64,000 bases of DNA, taken from Anaerolineae bacterium. GTDB lineage: Bacteria; Chloroflexota; Anaerolineae; Aggregatilineales; Phototrophicaceae. This document shows, in pieces, positions 35,532 to 44,820 of the stretch; the first letter of the stretch is position 1, and each line of letters starts with the position of its first letter. The position numbers and the translations under genes are program-made. The notes under the pieces were generated by a model that saw only the letters and a program-made list of their open reading frames with translations, ran no database searches and was not told the DNA's origin. The stretch covers positions 22,088 through 86,087 of the forward strand of contig JALHNT010000020.1 of the NCBI GenBank assembly GCA_022843385.1. Reading direction: 5' to 3'.

Positions 35532-36389
35532 TTAGACCATCTCCCGTTCCTGGTCTTCGACATATTTGCGTTCGCCAGCCAGGATTTGCCACAGGCGGAA
35601 CAGGTCGGTGCGCGAAGTCAAATCCAGGCTCATCGGTGTCACCGAAACCACCTTGTCGTGCAGCACAGCGAAAACATCCGAGTCCGGCTCGGCCTTGGCG
35701 GGATCGGTGTCATAGTGATAACCGATCTTGCCCATCTCCGATAAGACTACCCGTTCCGGGCGTGTCGGCCAGTACACGCGTCGGCGCGAGATGCGGGTGA
35801 CGCGCCAGGCGGTGCTGGCTGTCGCCTCCCAGGGGACATCAATCTTGAGGACATCGACATCATCCGGACGGTAACGATTGTCAATCAGCCACTCACCAAA
35901 CAGCCGCGTGAAATGAGCCGCAGCGGTGAAATCGACATCGGGTGAATGCGACAGATGCATATCCTTCGGCGTTTGCAGCGACACCGCCAGCGAGGGAATG
36001 CTGAGGCTGGCTCCTTCGAGCGCCGCGCCAACCGTGCCGGAGATGGTGACGCCGTTGCCGAGATTATCGCCATAATTGATGCCAGAGACGACCAGCGCTG
36101 GCAGCCTGTCGGCCAATTCAAGCACACCGTGCTGAACCGCCTGAGCCGGGGTTCCGTCCACGGCATAGGCCGTATAGGCGAAGTTCTTGCCATTCGGCAT
36201 GGCGGTATAGGGATGGATACGTCCCTCGCTGGCGATGGGCATACTGCGTCCCATACCGGACTGTTGCTCACGCGGGGCGGCAATCAGGATGTCGCCCAGG
36301 TTGGCGAAAGCACGGGCAGCGGCCCACAGGCCCGGTGAGGCGATGCCATCATCATTGGTGAAAAGAATGAGGGGACGTTTAGCTGTCAT
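35532..36389 (-). CDS. surE: 5'-nucleotidase SurE
   Basis: A 285-residue metal-dependent 5'/3'-nucleotide phosphatase. The N-terminal NDDG (residues 12-15) supplies metal ligands; SGINYGDNLGNGVTISGTVGA near residues 110-130 is split here but is the family's most conserved block. Length is near the usual 250-290. It dephosphorylates nucleoside monophosphates in the cytosol. Confidence 0.95.
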   Translation of the reverse strand: MTAKRPLILFTNDDGIASPGLWAAARAFANLGDILIAAPREQQSGMGRSMPIASEGRIHPYTAMPNGKNFAYTAYAVDGTPAQAVQHGVLELADRLPALVVSGINYGDNLGNGVTISGTVGAALEGASLSIPSLAVSLQTPKDMHLSHSPDVDFTAAAHFTRLFGEWLIDNRYRPDDVDVLKIDVPWEATASTAWRVTRISRRRVYWPTRPERVVLSEMGKIGYHYDTDPAKAEPDSDVFAVLHDKVVSVTPMSLDLTSRTDLFRLWQILAGERKYVEDQEREMV

Positions 36390-36497
36390 GGTGATTGTTG
36401 CGCTTCGGTTGGGTGAAGCTGCGCTCCTATCGAATCGAATTCCAATGAGTAGATCATCTGATGTTTAAGATCATATCAAGAATAAAGGGTTTCTTTA

Positions 36498-36514
36498 CTT
36501 AACGCTGCGTTAAG
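36498..36514. repeat. Perfect inverted repeat, possible operator
   Basis: CTTAACGC and GCGTTAAG are separated by one T in the 175-bp gap between surE and the membrane protein gene. No regulator is known; it could bind a dimeric protein. Confidence 0.4.
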
Positions 36515-36564
36515 ATCAATCTTGCGGAGAACAGTCAGGGAGCCTGCGCCCCCTGCGGCCAGCC

Positions 36565-37632
36565 TTACTTCAGACGCAGATCATAGCGACATTCGAGGTT
36601 CAACGTCTGTGCCAGATGCAGACCCGCCATCTGCATATCGCTGCGGGCATCATACAGCGTCAGCGGTGAAACGCTCTCGAAAGTCGAGAGGGGCGTATCG
36701 CCATTGTCTTCAACCGGATGGGGCTGTTCGACCAGTTGCTTGAACGAACTATCCTTCAGCAGCAGATTTAACTCGCCATGAAGGATCACCCGCTTTTTAC
36801 CTTTGCGATTGACCACTTCGCTGACGTAGACCGCTTCGATCTCGCTGCGTTCAAGCATCCACAGCTCACGGCTGCCGCGCATGGCCTGCACACCACTGTA
36901 GGTGAAGGTGAAGCGATCCGGCCGAGACATCAGTTGGATCCAGGTATACACCATGATGCCGAACAGGAGAACTGCGGTGACGATTCCCAGATAGGGCAAG
37001 AATTCCGGGCGCGGCAGGGCAATGGTGCCGGTCAGGGTGGTGATGCTCAGGACGACATAGATGACCACCAGCAGGGCATACCACAGGATGCGCAGCCAGT
37101 GAGAACGCGCCCAACGAGCCGCACGGGTGATCTGAAGGTTTTCGTCTTTATCGAGCGTCCACAAATCGAATGATAACGGCAGGGGGCGCAGCGGGGGTGG
37201 CGGCGCAACCGGTGTAGTGGCCTGGGGTTCTGGTTCGATCAGGTTGAAAGGGCGTCCCAGCGTCCGCGCCAGACTGCGCCCGGCCTGTGCCGCCAGATCA
37301 TCGAAGACATTAGTATCGGGATCCGGCCAGCGGGCGATTTCGCACCAGCGGCTGCCGCGTGGTTGAGCGACCGGCGCTTCCAGCAGCAAACCAAGATGCC
37401 AGCACTCATCGTCGCGCGACCAGCCCAGAACCACGCGCTGGATATTGGTGGTTTCCATCACACCGATGGGGGGGAGCCGCCGTTTAGTGGCGAAAATTTC
37501 CTGGTAGCGCAGCGGTTGACCCGCCGCGGCTTCCAACAACACCTGTACCCGATCACTGCCGTTCACGACCAGACGCCACTGGTTGGCGTCCACTTCAATT
37601 GTCAGATTGCCCGCAGCAGAAATTCGATCCAT
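36565..37632 (-). CDS. Membrane protein of unknown function
   Basis: A 355-residue protein. The first 170 residues are soluble and beta-rich. Two membrane helices near residues 180-205 and 213-235 are followed by a beta-rich cytosolic domain of about 110 residues that could be PH-like (RFTFTYSGVQAMRGSRELW ... IEAVYVSEVV). No signature was recognised. It is divergent from the aldo/keto reductase. Confidence 0.65.
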   Translation of the reverse strand: MDRISAAGNLTIEVDANQWRLVVNGSDRVQVLLEAAAGQPLRYQEIFATKRRLPPIGVMETTNIQRVVLGWSRDDECWHLGLLLEAPVAQPRGSRWCEIARWPDPDTNVFDDLAAQAGRSLARTLGRPFNLIEPEPQATTPVAPPPPLRPLPLSFDLWTLDKDENLQITRAARWARSHWLRILWYALLVVIYVVLSITTLTGTIALPRPEFLPYLGIVTAVLLFGIMVYTWIQLMSRPDRFTFTYSGVQAMRGSRELWMLERSEIEAVYVSEVVNRKGKKRVILHGELNLLLKDSSFKQLVEQPHPVEDNGDTPLSTFESVSPLTLYDARSDMQMAGLHLAQTLNLECRYDLRLK

Positions 37633-37806
37633 ACGTTCATCTTCACACTGTTTGGCGCGGCACTGCTCACGTGGAGCATTTACCGGGGATAAGCGGTATG
37701 ATTACAAGGGCAACAGTTTACCGCGCTGTGCGGGCATACACCAGTGTCAGCTTGAATGGGTTGGCGGCGCGGGCCGCACCCCTCACTCCCACGAAAGGAT
37801 TGTCTG

Positions 37807-38751
37807 ATGCAAACGCTACCGCTGGGTCGTACCGGCGTTCAGGTGAGCGCACTCTGTCTGGGCGCGATGTATTTCGGCAGTCGCAATGACCAGCCATCTT
37901 CCTACCGGCTGCTCGATCAGTATCTCGCTGCCGGTGGCAGCTTTATCGATACCGCCAACATCTATGCCTTCTGGGTTCCGGGCTTCCAGGGTGGCGAAAG
38001 TGAGACTTTGCTGGGCGAGTGGATGCGGGAGCGGGGCAATCGCTCAAAGGTTTTCCTGGCGACCAAATGTGGCATTGGCTATCAGGATGTGAAGATCGGG
38101 TTGACGGCGCGCCAGATCGAAACCGAATGTGAGAAGAGTCTGAAGCGGTTGGGCGTGGACACGATTGACCTGTACTATGCTCATCGGGATGATCGCCACA
38201 CGCCGCTGGAGGAGTCGCTGGAAGCCTTCAACCGGCTGGTGCAGTCGGGCAAGGTGCGCTTCATCGGTGCCAGCAATTATCTGGCGTGGCGCATGGAGCA
38301 GGCGCGCTGGATCAGCCAGACCAACGGCTGGTCGGCTTACTGCTGCATCCAGCAGCGCTACACCTATCTCAAGCTCCGGCCTGGCGCGCGGGTTGATCCG
38401 CAGATCATGGCGAATGACGACTTGCTGGACTTTTGTCAGAACAGCGGGACGACGCTGCTGGCTTATACCGCCCTGCAAACCGGTTCCTATACCCGGTCTG
38501 ACCGTCCCTTCCCGGACATTTTCCAGATGCCGGATAATGACCGGCGTCTGGCGATGCTGCGTACCATCGCTCAGGAAGTCAATGCGACAGTCAATCAGGT
38601 GATCCTGGCCTGGATGCTGCACTCGTCACCCGCGGTGCTGCCGTTGGTCGCAGCCAGCGATGAACAACAGTTGCAGGAAAACCTGCATGCGCTGGAGGTC
38701 AGTCTGAGCGCCGACCAGATGGAACGGCTGAACCGCGCCTGGATGGGGTAA
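37807..38751 (+). CDS. Aldo/keto reductase
   Basis: A 314-residue NADPH-dependent oxidoreductase of the AKR superfamily. Catalytic residues are visible: FIDTANIYAF (Asp and Tyr), the Lys in FLATKCG, and the His in DLYYAHRDD. The C-terminal cofactor-binding helix region (VILAWMLHSSPAVLPLVAAS) is typical. Start at ATG 37807, with AAAGGA upstream. The integrated element begins six bases after its stop codon, and its likely native terminator hairpin now lies 19 kb away at 57823-57852. Confidence 0.92.
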   Translation: MQTLPLGRTGVQVSALCLGAMYFGSRNDQPSSYRLLDQYLAAGGSFIDTANIYAFWVPGFQGGESETLLGEWMRERGNRSKVFLATKCGIGYQDVKIGLTARQIETECEKSLKRLGVDTIDLYYAHRDDRHTPLEESLEAFNRLVQSGKVRFIGASNYLAWRMEQARWISQTNGWSAYCCIQQRYTYLKLRPGARVDPQIMANDDLLDFCQNSGTTLLAYTALQTGSYTRSDRPFPDIFQMPDNDRRLAMLRTIAQEVNATVNQVILAWMLHSSPAVLPLVAASDEQQLQENLHALEVSLSADQMERLNRAWMG

Positions 38752-38756
38752 TGACG

Positions 38757-38766
38757 TGGTTCGATT
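38757..38766. other. Candidate attachment site, left end of the element
   Basis: TGGTTCGATT, directly after the aldo/keto reductase stop and 24 bases before the recombinase stop, is repeated exactly at 57792-57801 on the other side of the foreign genes. Large serine recombinases recombine at short shared cores like this. Confidence 0.55.
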
Positions 38767-38789
38767 GAACACCTGCGTGAATTGTTAGA

Positions 38790-40613
38790 CTAAAGAGGTT
38801 TATCCGATGTCTGGTCGACTTCAGCGACAAACCCCACAACCCGGTCAGGAGTCGGTGCATTCTTGGTTGTAATAGCCGACAATTTCCCGCGTGACAGGTT
38901 GCCGGATGGCGGCTTGTGAGCCGCCATGCCGTTTCCATCTCCGTCCGGTGTATCGTCGGGCGGTATTTCAGCAAAGGAATATTGCCCCGATACTGCTCCT
39001 TCAAGTCGAAACCATCCCTCATCGGTATTGAGAATGATCTTGCTCACTACGAGTTTGATGATTTGCTGCTTTAGTTCAAAGGGAGCATCTTCAAAGTTGC
39101 CTGAGTGCTTCAATTGCTCGGCTGTCTCAAGGATAAACTGAGTTTGCGCTTCGATCTGCTCCCGCGTCATAACACGGCTACGCAACCGTTCGGCTTCTGC
39201 CTGTAACGTCTGCTTCTTGTCTTTGAGAAAGCGCCGCTGATCGGCATATTCGTCTTCGTCAAATGCGCCTGCCATATACGCCTTGAAAAGCCGTTCGTCC
39301 TCTGTTTGCTTTGCGGTGATTTGTCCTTCGATGAACGCAATTTGTTCTAACAAAGTGGCGTTGCCGCTTTCCTCAAATTGCCGTTCTAGTGCATCGGTCA
39401 ATATCTCTGGATTGAGCAGCACCATACAAATGACCGACCAAACCGCTGTATCAAGTTTCCTGCACCCGATTTTCCCCTGAGGACAAAGAATTTCCTTATG
39501 CCGATGGTCGCCCCGGCTGCTGCACCAATACACCTGAAGTGGGTTTTTGCGTACTTCAGTGCCTTTTCTTCCCTTTCGTGTTTGTCCTGAATGTCCGACG
39601 TATGAAAGGCCACAATTGGCGCATTTGATAAGTCCTGTGAGCAAGTAGGGCTTTTTTGCACTCCGATAGGACATTTGACGGTTCTTCTCAAGCATGTCAT
39701 TTGCGGCATTCCACAATTCCACACTCACAATAGCGGGAATAGGGACAATGATGTAGTCGTCATATTCGATATTGTGTCCCTCACGGTCTTTCGACCAACG
39801 AAACGCATGAAACTCGCCTTTGTAATTCGGGCTGTTTACCAGTGCGTTGATTGTTGATTTACCCCATTGAACTTTTCCTTTGGGTGTTGGGTAAATCCCT
39901 GTCAGGTCGCGGGCTATTTGTCGAAGCGGTTTTGCGCTGGCAACTTCTGTGTAGATGCGCCGAATGATCTCCGCCTCTGGTTCAAAAATTGCATAGTGCG
40001 TGTCTTTACGAGCGGTAGAACCTTCTCGCCCCTGACTATCAACGAATTTGTAGCCGTATGCGCGGGTACGGGATGTAACCTGTCCCTTTCGCGCCTTCGC
40101 CCGTTGACCTTCGTACATACGGGCAAGCGATAACTCCATTGCATCTTGGGCAATTGCGCCCATGACAGCGCGTTCAATTCGTGAGTTAAATGCTTTCCAG
40201 AATACCGCCTCAACGCCGTGACGTTTCATCTCGTCCAGCAGATAGCCTTGATGCCAATCTGCGTTACGGCTTAGTCGGTCAAGTATTTCCATCACAACTA
40301 CATTGGCTCGTCGCCCGGATGATCTAATCTCGTCTCTGAGTTGCGTGAGGGAATGACGGTTTTCAAATACGAAACCGCTGTCATCATCGGCAAAAACCAT
40401 ATCCCAAGGGATACGGTAGCCTTTTTCTTTGGCAATATCGTGACAGTGCGCGACTTGTCTTGCCAATCCTGAACGGTTGTCTGTTGCTTGTTCTTCGCTG
40501 GATACTCGAATATAGGCGTAAGCAAGTATTCCCTGTGGGTCGCCTATATACCCATCTACCGACAATTCATCGAATGCGGTACGTGCCTGCTTGAAGAAAG
40601 CAGAGTTTGCCAT
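38790..40613 (-). CDS. Large serine recombinase (integrase)
   Basis: A 607-residue site-specific recombinase. The N-terminal resolvase domain carries the nucleophile Ser in YIRVS (S38) and LDRLSRNAD. A Recombinase domain follows (about 190-300), then a zinc ribbon (KCANCG ... YWCSSRG ... LCPQ, about 335-405) and a long coiled coil (about 440-540). This is the layout of phage- and ICE-type integrases. Start at ATG 40613 with AAGGA upstream on the minus strand; a longer reading frame exists. It lies at the left end of the element next to the candidate att site. Confidence 0.93.
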   Translation of the reverse strand: MANSAFFKQARTAFDELSVDGYIGDPQGILAYAYIRVSSEEQATDNRSGLARQVAHCHDIAKEKGYRIPWDMVFADDDSGFVFENRHSLTQLRDEIRSSGRRANVVVMEILDRLSRNADWHQGYLLDEMKRHGVEAVFWKAFNSRIERAVMGAIAQDAMELSLARMYEGQRAKARKGQVTSRTRAYGYKFVDSQGREGSTARKDTHYAIFEPEAEIIRRIYTEVASAKPLRQIARDLTGIYPTPKGKVQWGKSTINALVNSPNYKGEFHAFRWSKDREGHNIEYDDYIIVPIPAIVSVELWNAANDMLEKNRQMSYRSAKKPYLLTGLIKCANCGLSYVGHSGQTRKGRKGTEVRKNPLQVYWCSSRGDHRHKEILCPQGKIGCRKLDTAVWSVICMVLLNPEILTDALERQFEESGNATLLEQIAFIEGQITAKQTEDERLFKAYMAGAFDEDEYADQRRFLKDKKQTLQAEAERLRSRVMTREQIEAQTQFILETAEQLKHSGNFEDAPFELKQQIIKLVVSKIILNTDEGWFRLEGAVSGQYSFAEIPPDDTPDGDGNGMAAHKPPSGNLSRGKLSAITTKNAPTPDRVVGFVAEVDQTSDKPL

Positions 40614-40729
40614 TTGAGGTACAATCCTTATGTCTAGTTCACCAACTGGACAGGCTGCCCGGTACTCTCGGCTAAAGTGTTGCCGGGCAGTCTTCAAAGT
40701 GCGGCATGGGTGCGCCGCGCACTTCTCCT

Positions 40730-40963
40730 CTATTCTTTCTGTTCATCGTTGTCTTCCTTCTTTACGGGAAAACGTATTGCCATATCTGGGCGGTACACCT
40801 CTCTTTTCCATCGTTCAATGTCACTTGCATAAATAAACCAATCTCGCCCTAACTGCACTGCCTTTACTGCTCCATTCTTGGCGGCTCGGTGCATGGTATT
40901 ACGGGCAACGCCTGCACGTTTAGCGGCTTCAGTCAAGGAAATTAGATCGCTCACATCATTCAT
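40730..40963 (-). CDS. Excisionase/MerR-like HTH DNA-binding protein
   Basis: A 77-residue protein with an excisionase-type winged helix (HTH_17): ISLTEAAKRAGVARNTMHRA and LGRDWFIYASDIERW. AAGGAG lies just before the ATG. It precedes the recombinase gene on the same strand, so it could direct excision or regulate the recombinase. A perfect 7-bp inverted repeat (40977-40996) sits 14 bases upstream of its start. Confidence 0.82.
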   Translation of the reverse strand: MNDVSDLISLTEAAKRAGVARNTMHRAAKNGAVKAVQLGRDWFIYASDIERWKREVYRPDMAIRFPVKKEDNDEQKE

Positions 40964-40976
40964 TTTTGCTCCTTAT

Positions 40977-40996
40977 CGTAGGACAATCATCCTACG
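40977..40996. promoter_or_regulatory. Inverted repeat, candidate operator of the HTH gene
   Basis: CGTAGGA and TCCTACG are separated by six bases, directly upstream of the excisionase-like gene. The place and symmetry fit autoregulation or an excision-control site. Confidence 0.5.
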
Positions 40997-41067
40997 GTGT
41001 CAATATGTGCAAGTATTTCTCTGACCATTTTCGCTGAAAAGTAATCGGCGGGATACCTGTCTATAGG

Positions 41068-41253
41068 TCAATGTTTTATTTCCCGCCCGCTTTGACCATT
41101 TACACTCGGTGTCGGTGAAACTGTCTGCTCATTGGGAGTTTTGTTACTCTGGCTCTCCATGAGCCATTTAATCAAAAGCAACGTCGCAGTATTTATTTCC
41201 CTCAAAGAGGGAAATTTGCCACTCGGTTTCGGGGGTTTCTTCGTAGCTGCCAT
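41068..41253 (-). CDS. Small unknown protein of the element
   Basis: A 61-residue basic protein starting MAATKKPPKPSGKF, with a short hydrophobic helix in the middle and a polar tail. GAGAGG lies before ATG 41253; an in-frame ATG at 41283 is possible but would start before that site. No family recognised. A copy of TGCCAAAATGACA lies 86 bases upstream. Confidence 0.5.
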   Translation of the reverse strand: MAATKKPPKPSGKFPSLREINTATLLLIKWLMESQSNKTPNEQTVSPTPSVNGQSGREIKH

Positions 41254-41338
41254 TGCACATATCCTCTCTCCTAATAAAAACATCCACTCTCAACGAAAAT
41301 TTCCTTGTGAGTGTAAGACAAGCGTAGCACGATGGCAT

Positions 41339-41351
41339 TGCCAAAATGACA
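41339..41351. repeat. TGCCAWWWTGACA motif, copy 1
   Basis: TGCCAAAATGACA. Two more copies of this pattern occur at 47313-47325 and 48020-48032, each in a gap before element genes. Confidence 0.45.
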
Positions 41352-41407
41352 GTCGAGGTTGTACAACCAGTTCGCTTGGCGGAGGGAAAATGCGTAGTGG
41401 TACTCTC

Positions 41408-41956
41408 TTATTTCCTGATATTCACATCGAAGTCTAGTGGTGGTGGATAACGCAGTTCCAAATTGTTCGACCAATAACTATCTAGTAGATTACCGAAACC
41501 TTTAGCTCGACAGGCTTCCGCTTCTTTCCAGCGAACCCCCCATTTTACTAGAGCAAAGAATAAAGACTGAGCGCCCTCTGCTGCAAACCAATCGCAAAGA
41601 TCAAACTGACTGGAAAGTAAAAGTGCCCCATCTGGTTGCTGTTTTGCCCACTCCTCATATGGTCGGGTTAGATTTCTGGCTTCGGCGGTCAAATTCCAGT
41701 AAACAAGCTCATCACCTACCAGGGGATATACCGGGCGGGATGGTTCGCCTTCACGCAGTTTCGGCAATTCAAAGGGAAATGCTGCTTGGATCTCTTGGAT
41801 TGTCCTTGTCCGTTCTGGTCGAATTCCCGATAACTTGGGGAGTACAACAAATTCATGGTATTCCAGAAACAATTTTCTGGCTGCTATATAGGTGTGTGGC
41901 TCTGGATATTGACCGCAGCATTGAAATAGAAGGATCATGCCCCTCTTAAGGTTCAT
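41408..41956 (-). CDS. Unknown protein of the element
   Basis: A 182-residue soluble protein, not recognised. It is rich in aromatic residues, Glu and Arg, with several Cys. No clear Shine-Dalgarno site precedes ATG 41956, and an internal ATG eight codons in is possible. It lies downstream of the HTH-TPR regulator on the same strand, 102 bases away. Confidence 0.55.
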   Translation of the reverse strand: MNLKRGMILLFQCCGQYPEPHTYIAARKLFLEYHEFVVLPKLSGIRPERTRTIQEIQAAFPFELPKLREGEPSRPVYPLVGDELVYWNLTAEARNLTRPYEEWAKQQPDGALLLSSQFDLCDWFAAEGAQSLFFALVKWGVRWKEAEACRAKGFGNLLDSYWSNNLELRYPPPLDFDVNIRK

Positions 41957-42058
41957 TTGATAGTCTGTCTCCGATCCAGTTAGTTCGTTTTGGTCGAATG
42001 GTCGTCGGTCTTGCTCTACCAGACATTTCTAGCATCGAGTAAACAGCCCACATTATTG

Positions 42059-43531
42059 TTATCTGATATTCGATGCTACCTCGCGTGCTTTACTATACTT
42101 TTCCGTTAATAACGGAATGCGTAGCGTTTCCACTTTGCCATATAGCATGTTTACAAGGTCGTTGGCAAGCTCTCTATCGCCCTGCTCGTTTCGATCAGCG
42201 TAGAGATAAATCAGTTCTATTGAACTCAAGGCAGCAGTGAATTCCGCTTTGGCATCTTCAGCGACCTGCAAGGCACGCCTTAGATGCCTTTCTGCTTCAT
42301 TCAGCAGACGGCGGGTAAACAGTGTGCGACCATAATGAAACGTTGCAATAGCCTCGGCATGAAGATGCCCCCTGCTTGCAACCTCATTTCGCCACATCTC
42401 AAACGTCGCGTCCAGATTGCTGTCAAGTGCTTCTCGCCCTGTATGCAAGTGCCGACGATGTTGAATATACTCCTGCCACCCTGAATAGAACCAATTATGT
42501 AAACTCCATGAAGTAGCCGGGCTATTCGGTAAGCGCATTGAAAGATAAATGGTTTCAGCGTCACGGTACGTCTCATCCAGTATGTGAAGGTCGGTTTCTA
42601 AGTCTAAGAGATGCTCTATTCTGTGCTGATGCCCTGAACCTGCTGGATGATCTAAGAAAAGTTCGTTTTGTTTATAATATGAAGCGTCAAGGCGGCGAGC
42701 AGTCTCAAGCCCTTGCTCGGCATATTGAAACGCTTTTACTGGCTGTTCCAGATTGCTGTACGCTCGTGCTAGAAAGTAAAAAATATGCGGCATGAAAGAA
42801 TAATCTTCATACGCCCGAAGTTTGTCTAGCACCTTTGGCGCTTCTGTAATCACGCGAGTTAAATTTCCTTTTGACCAGTCCAAAATTACCTGAAATCCCT
42901 CAGCCCGCGCTTCCAAACGCTCTGCAATACGTATCTGCATCTGCATTTGATGGGATTTATTTCCGGTATGCTGGAAAATAAATTCCCTTGCGGCTAATCC
43001 CGCTGAACGAAACTCCCGCTCTGCGTCAACTGTTTTTCCAGTCATTCGTAGCAGGTTGCCAAAAAAGAGTTGACCGTAAATTGCTAAAAGCGGTTCTCCG
43101 CCCCTAAGCGCGTAACCTACACCGTCCTCAAATCGTCGCTTGGCTAGACTTAGATTACCCTCGCTATGCGATTGTCGTCCTTGTAGCAATTCGCCAACTG
43201 CGTTTGCAATGTCTACGTTCTTGGGTCGCCCAATGGCTGCTAAAGGGAACAAGTTAATGTCTTCTCTCTGACCTCCGTTGCGGCTGTCAGCATAGAGAAA
43301 ACCAAATCCAAATCTTGTCGCTACGTCTTGACATGTTGTACCAAGAAGTTTTGACAATCCAAGTATAACTGCTGGTGTAATTCTGGCAGGTTTAATTTGT
43401 ATCTCATCAGGGCTTTTCCAGCGACGCAGAGTGCGTGACGAAACACCAAGCGGTTCGGCAACCTGTTCTACAGTGTAGCCCCTATCCAGAAGCTCTTTAA
43501 CTATGTCATAGAGGGCTGATTTAATGTCCAT
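42059..43531 (-). CDS. HTH-TPR regulator (RRNPP-like architecture)
   Basis: A 490-residue protein. An N-terminal helix-turn-helix (GYTVEQVAEPLGVSSRTLRRW, residues about 18-38) is followed by about 350 residues of helical repeats resembling TPR, e.g. LARAYSNLEQPVKAFQYAEQG and HYGRTLFTRRLLNEAERHL. This order recalls RRNPP regulators, which bind secreted peptides and control conjugation or prophage genes in Firmicutes. No cognate peptide gene was identified. It is divergent from a two-gene operon at 43653. A control role for the element is likely; peptide sensing is only a possibility. Confidence 0.72.
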   Translation of the reverse strand: MDIKSALYDIVKELLDRGYTVEQVAEPLGVSSRTLRRWKSPDEIQIKPARITPAVILGLSKLLGTTCQDVATRFGFGFLYADSRNGGQREDINLFPLAAIGRPKNVDIANAVGELLQGRQSHSEGNLSLAKRRFEDGVGYALRGGEPLLAIYGQLFFGNLLRMTGKTVDAEREFRSAGLAAREFIFQHTGNKSHQMQMQIRIAERLEARAEGFQVILDWSKGNLTRVITEAPKVLDKLRAYEDYSFMPHIFYFLARAYSNLEQPVKAFQYAEQGLETARRLDASYYKQNELFLDHPAGSGHQHRIEHLLDLETDLHILDETYRDAETIYLSMRLPNSPATSWSLHNWFYSGWQEYIQHRRHLHTGREALDSNLDATFEMWRNEVASRGHLHAEAIATFHYGRTLFTRRLLNEAERHLRRALQVAEDAKAEFTAALSSIELIYLYADRNEQGDRELANDLVNMLYGKVETLRIPLLTEKYSKAREVASNIR

Positions 43532-43652
43532 TTTACCGCTCCGGCGAATTTCCTTACGGTTACTTTTATTCTAATTGAAAAGCCTGCCACTTTGTCAGTC
43601 TTGGGGTGGTGTAATGAGTTTATCGAACGGATACAGGACAGGAGTTACTACA

Positions 43653-44096
43653 ATGGGTACTATACTTGCTGATGTTACGCTCTTGGGGAAAGACAGCACA
43701 TATCCCGGCATTCCAAACGCAGACATACACGGCCAACTCGTTGAAGAACGTTTAGCTCTACTTTTTGTTCCCTCAAAAGGCTGGTCATTCCGTCCACACC
43801 AAATGTTGAATAGTGTGAGATATCAAGAGGGTTATCAGCCCCTTGTTATTCCTTGGGAGCATTTGCGAGATTGGGCAGGGGACTACACATCTACATCAAT
43901 GAACAACTTTGCTTTTGCGATCATTGGATTGCTCTTTATCGACCCGCAATACCGCATAGAAACAAGTGTAGAATTCAAGGTCGCACCGTTTGCAGGCTTC
44001 GGAGCAAAGAACACCGCTGTGGAAATGCTACGACGGATTACTGACGCCTATGGAAGATGGTATCGTGATTTGTCCACAGTTACTAACCCGCGCTAG
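43653..44096 (+). CDS. Unknown protein of the element, pair member A
   Basis: A 147-residue soluble protein. GGAG lies eight bases before ATG 43653. Predicted strands followed by a C-terminal helix (AVEMLRRITDAYGRW) and the FKVAPFAGFG segment suggest a small PH-like or similar beta fold. The next gene, 10 bases on, is nearly the same length with a similar strand-helix ending. Function unknown. Confidence 0.6.
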   Translation: MGTILADVTLLGKDSTYPGIPNADIHGQLVEERLALLFVPSKGWSFRPHQMLNSVRYQEGYQPLVIPWEHLRDWAGDYTSTSMNNFAFAIIGLLFIDPQYRIETSVEFKVAPFAGFGAKNTAVEMLRRITDAYGRWYRDLSTVTNPR

Positions 44097-44106
44097 GAAG
44101 TGTCGT

Positions 44107-44553
44107 ATGACGAACCTTCTTACCACGAAACAAGGTTTCCTCGTGCCGCAAAACAGTATCACGGATCGCCCCGTCTATATGCTGACGCCGAACGAAATCA
44201 ACTATGTCGGAATGGCAATCCTGACTTTGACCGATGAAGCTCTATGCGTCTCAACACCAGGATGTTTCTACGATGTCACCCCGCTACAGAACATCCATGA
44301 ACTGCCGGAGGTTAAGGAATTTCGCGGATTTAGCTATGTAGTAGAAATGTATGGTCAATACAAGACCATCTGTCCGCGTGAAACATGGGGTTTGGCGGTC
44401 AAGTATCACGGTGGAAACTTTATCTATCAACTCTCATTCGTGACATTTGCCTATCAAAGCGCGGTTGACTGGCAAGGGATGATACAAAACGCCATTGCAC
44501 GTCAAGAGCAACAGGTATTCGATTATCGTCCTCAGTATCGGTTCGGTGGTTAA
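44107..44553 (+). CDS. Unknown protein of the element, pair member B
   Basis: A 148-residue soluble protein. AGGAAG precedes ATG 44107. It ends in strands (LSFVTFAYQ) and a helix (DWQGMIQNAIARQEQQV), the same order as its neighbour. A distant relation to pair member A is possible but not shown. A terminator follows at 44671. Confidence 0.6.
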   Translation: MTNLLTTKQGFLVPQNSITDRPVYMLTPNEINYVGMAILTLTDEALCVSTPGCFYDVTPLQNIHELPEVKEFRGFSYVVEMYGQYKTICPRETWGLAVKYHGGNFIYQLSFVTFAYQSAVDWQGMIQNAIARQEQQVFDYRPQYRFGG

Positions 44554-44670
44554 GATCATTTCGCCGGGTGGTGTGGACGCACACCACAAAGCAAGTTCTC
44601 TGTCTTTTGCAATCGGGTAACGAGTACGCTGTCCCCTACTCCTGCGATTGAAGAGAAAGAAACCTTGAAA

Positions 44671-44700
44671 CCCCGCGCTCCTCGGCGGGGTCTTTGTTTG
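44671..44700 (+). terminator. Rho-independent terminator
   Basis: Stem CCCCGC (44671-44676) / GCGGGG (44685-44690), then TCTTTGTTTG. It ends the two-gene operon and could work weakly in the other direction too. Confidence 0.75.
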
Positions 44701-44804
44701 TGTCCACCTGGACAGAAAACGGACGCACGGGCTATCTTGGTTTGCTAGTCCGCGCTCGTCCAGCACCACACGGGTATTTCTAGCATAGCAGAAGCGGGGT
44801 TAAT

Positions 44805-44818
44805 TCAACGAAAATTTC
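44805..44818. repeat. Dispersed 14-bp repeat, copy 2 of 3
   Basis: TCAACGAAAATTTC occurs here, at 41290-41303, and in reverse at 52069-52082. All copies lie in or beside gaps near element genes. Role unknown. Confidence 0.45.
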
Positions 44819-44820
44819 TC

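Noticed and set aside
38752..38800. tRNA gene as the integration site.
   Set aside because: No cloverleaf-forming sequence is seen at either border. Large serine recombinases often use non-tRNA sites.
44060..44090. DnaA box (TTGTCCACA) as a replication origin.
   Set aside because: A single copy within a coding region is expected by chance.
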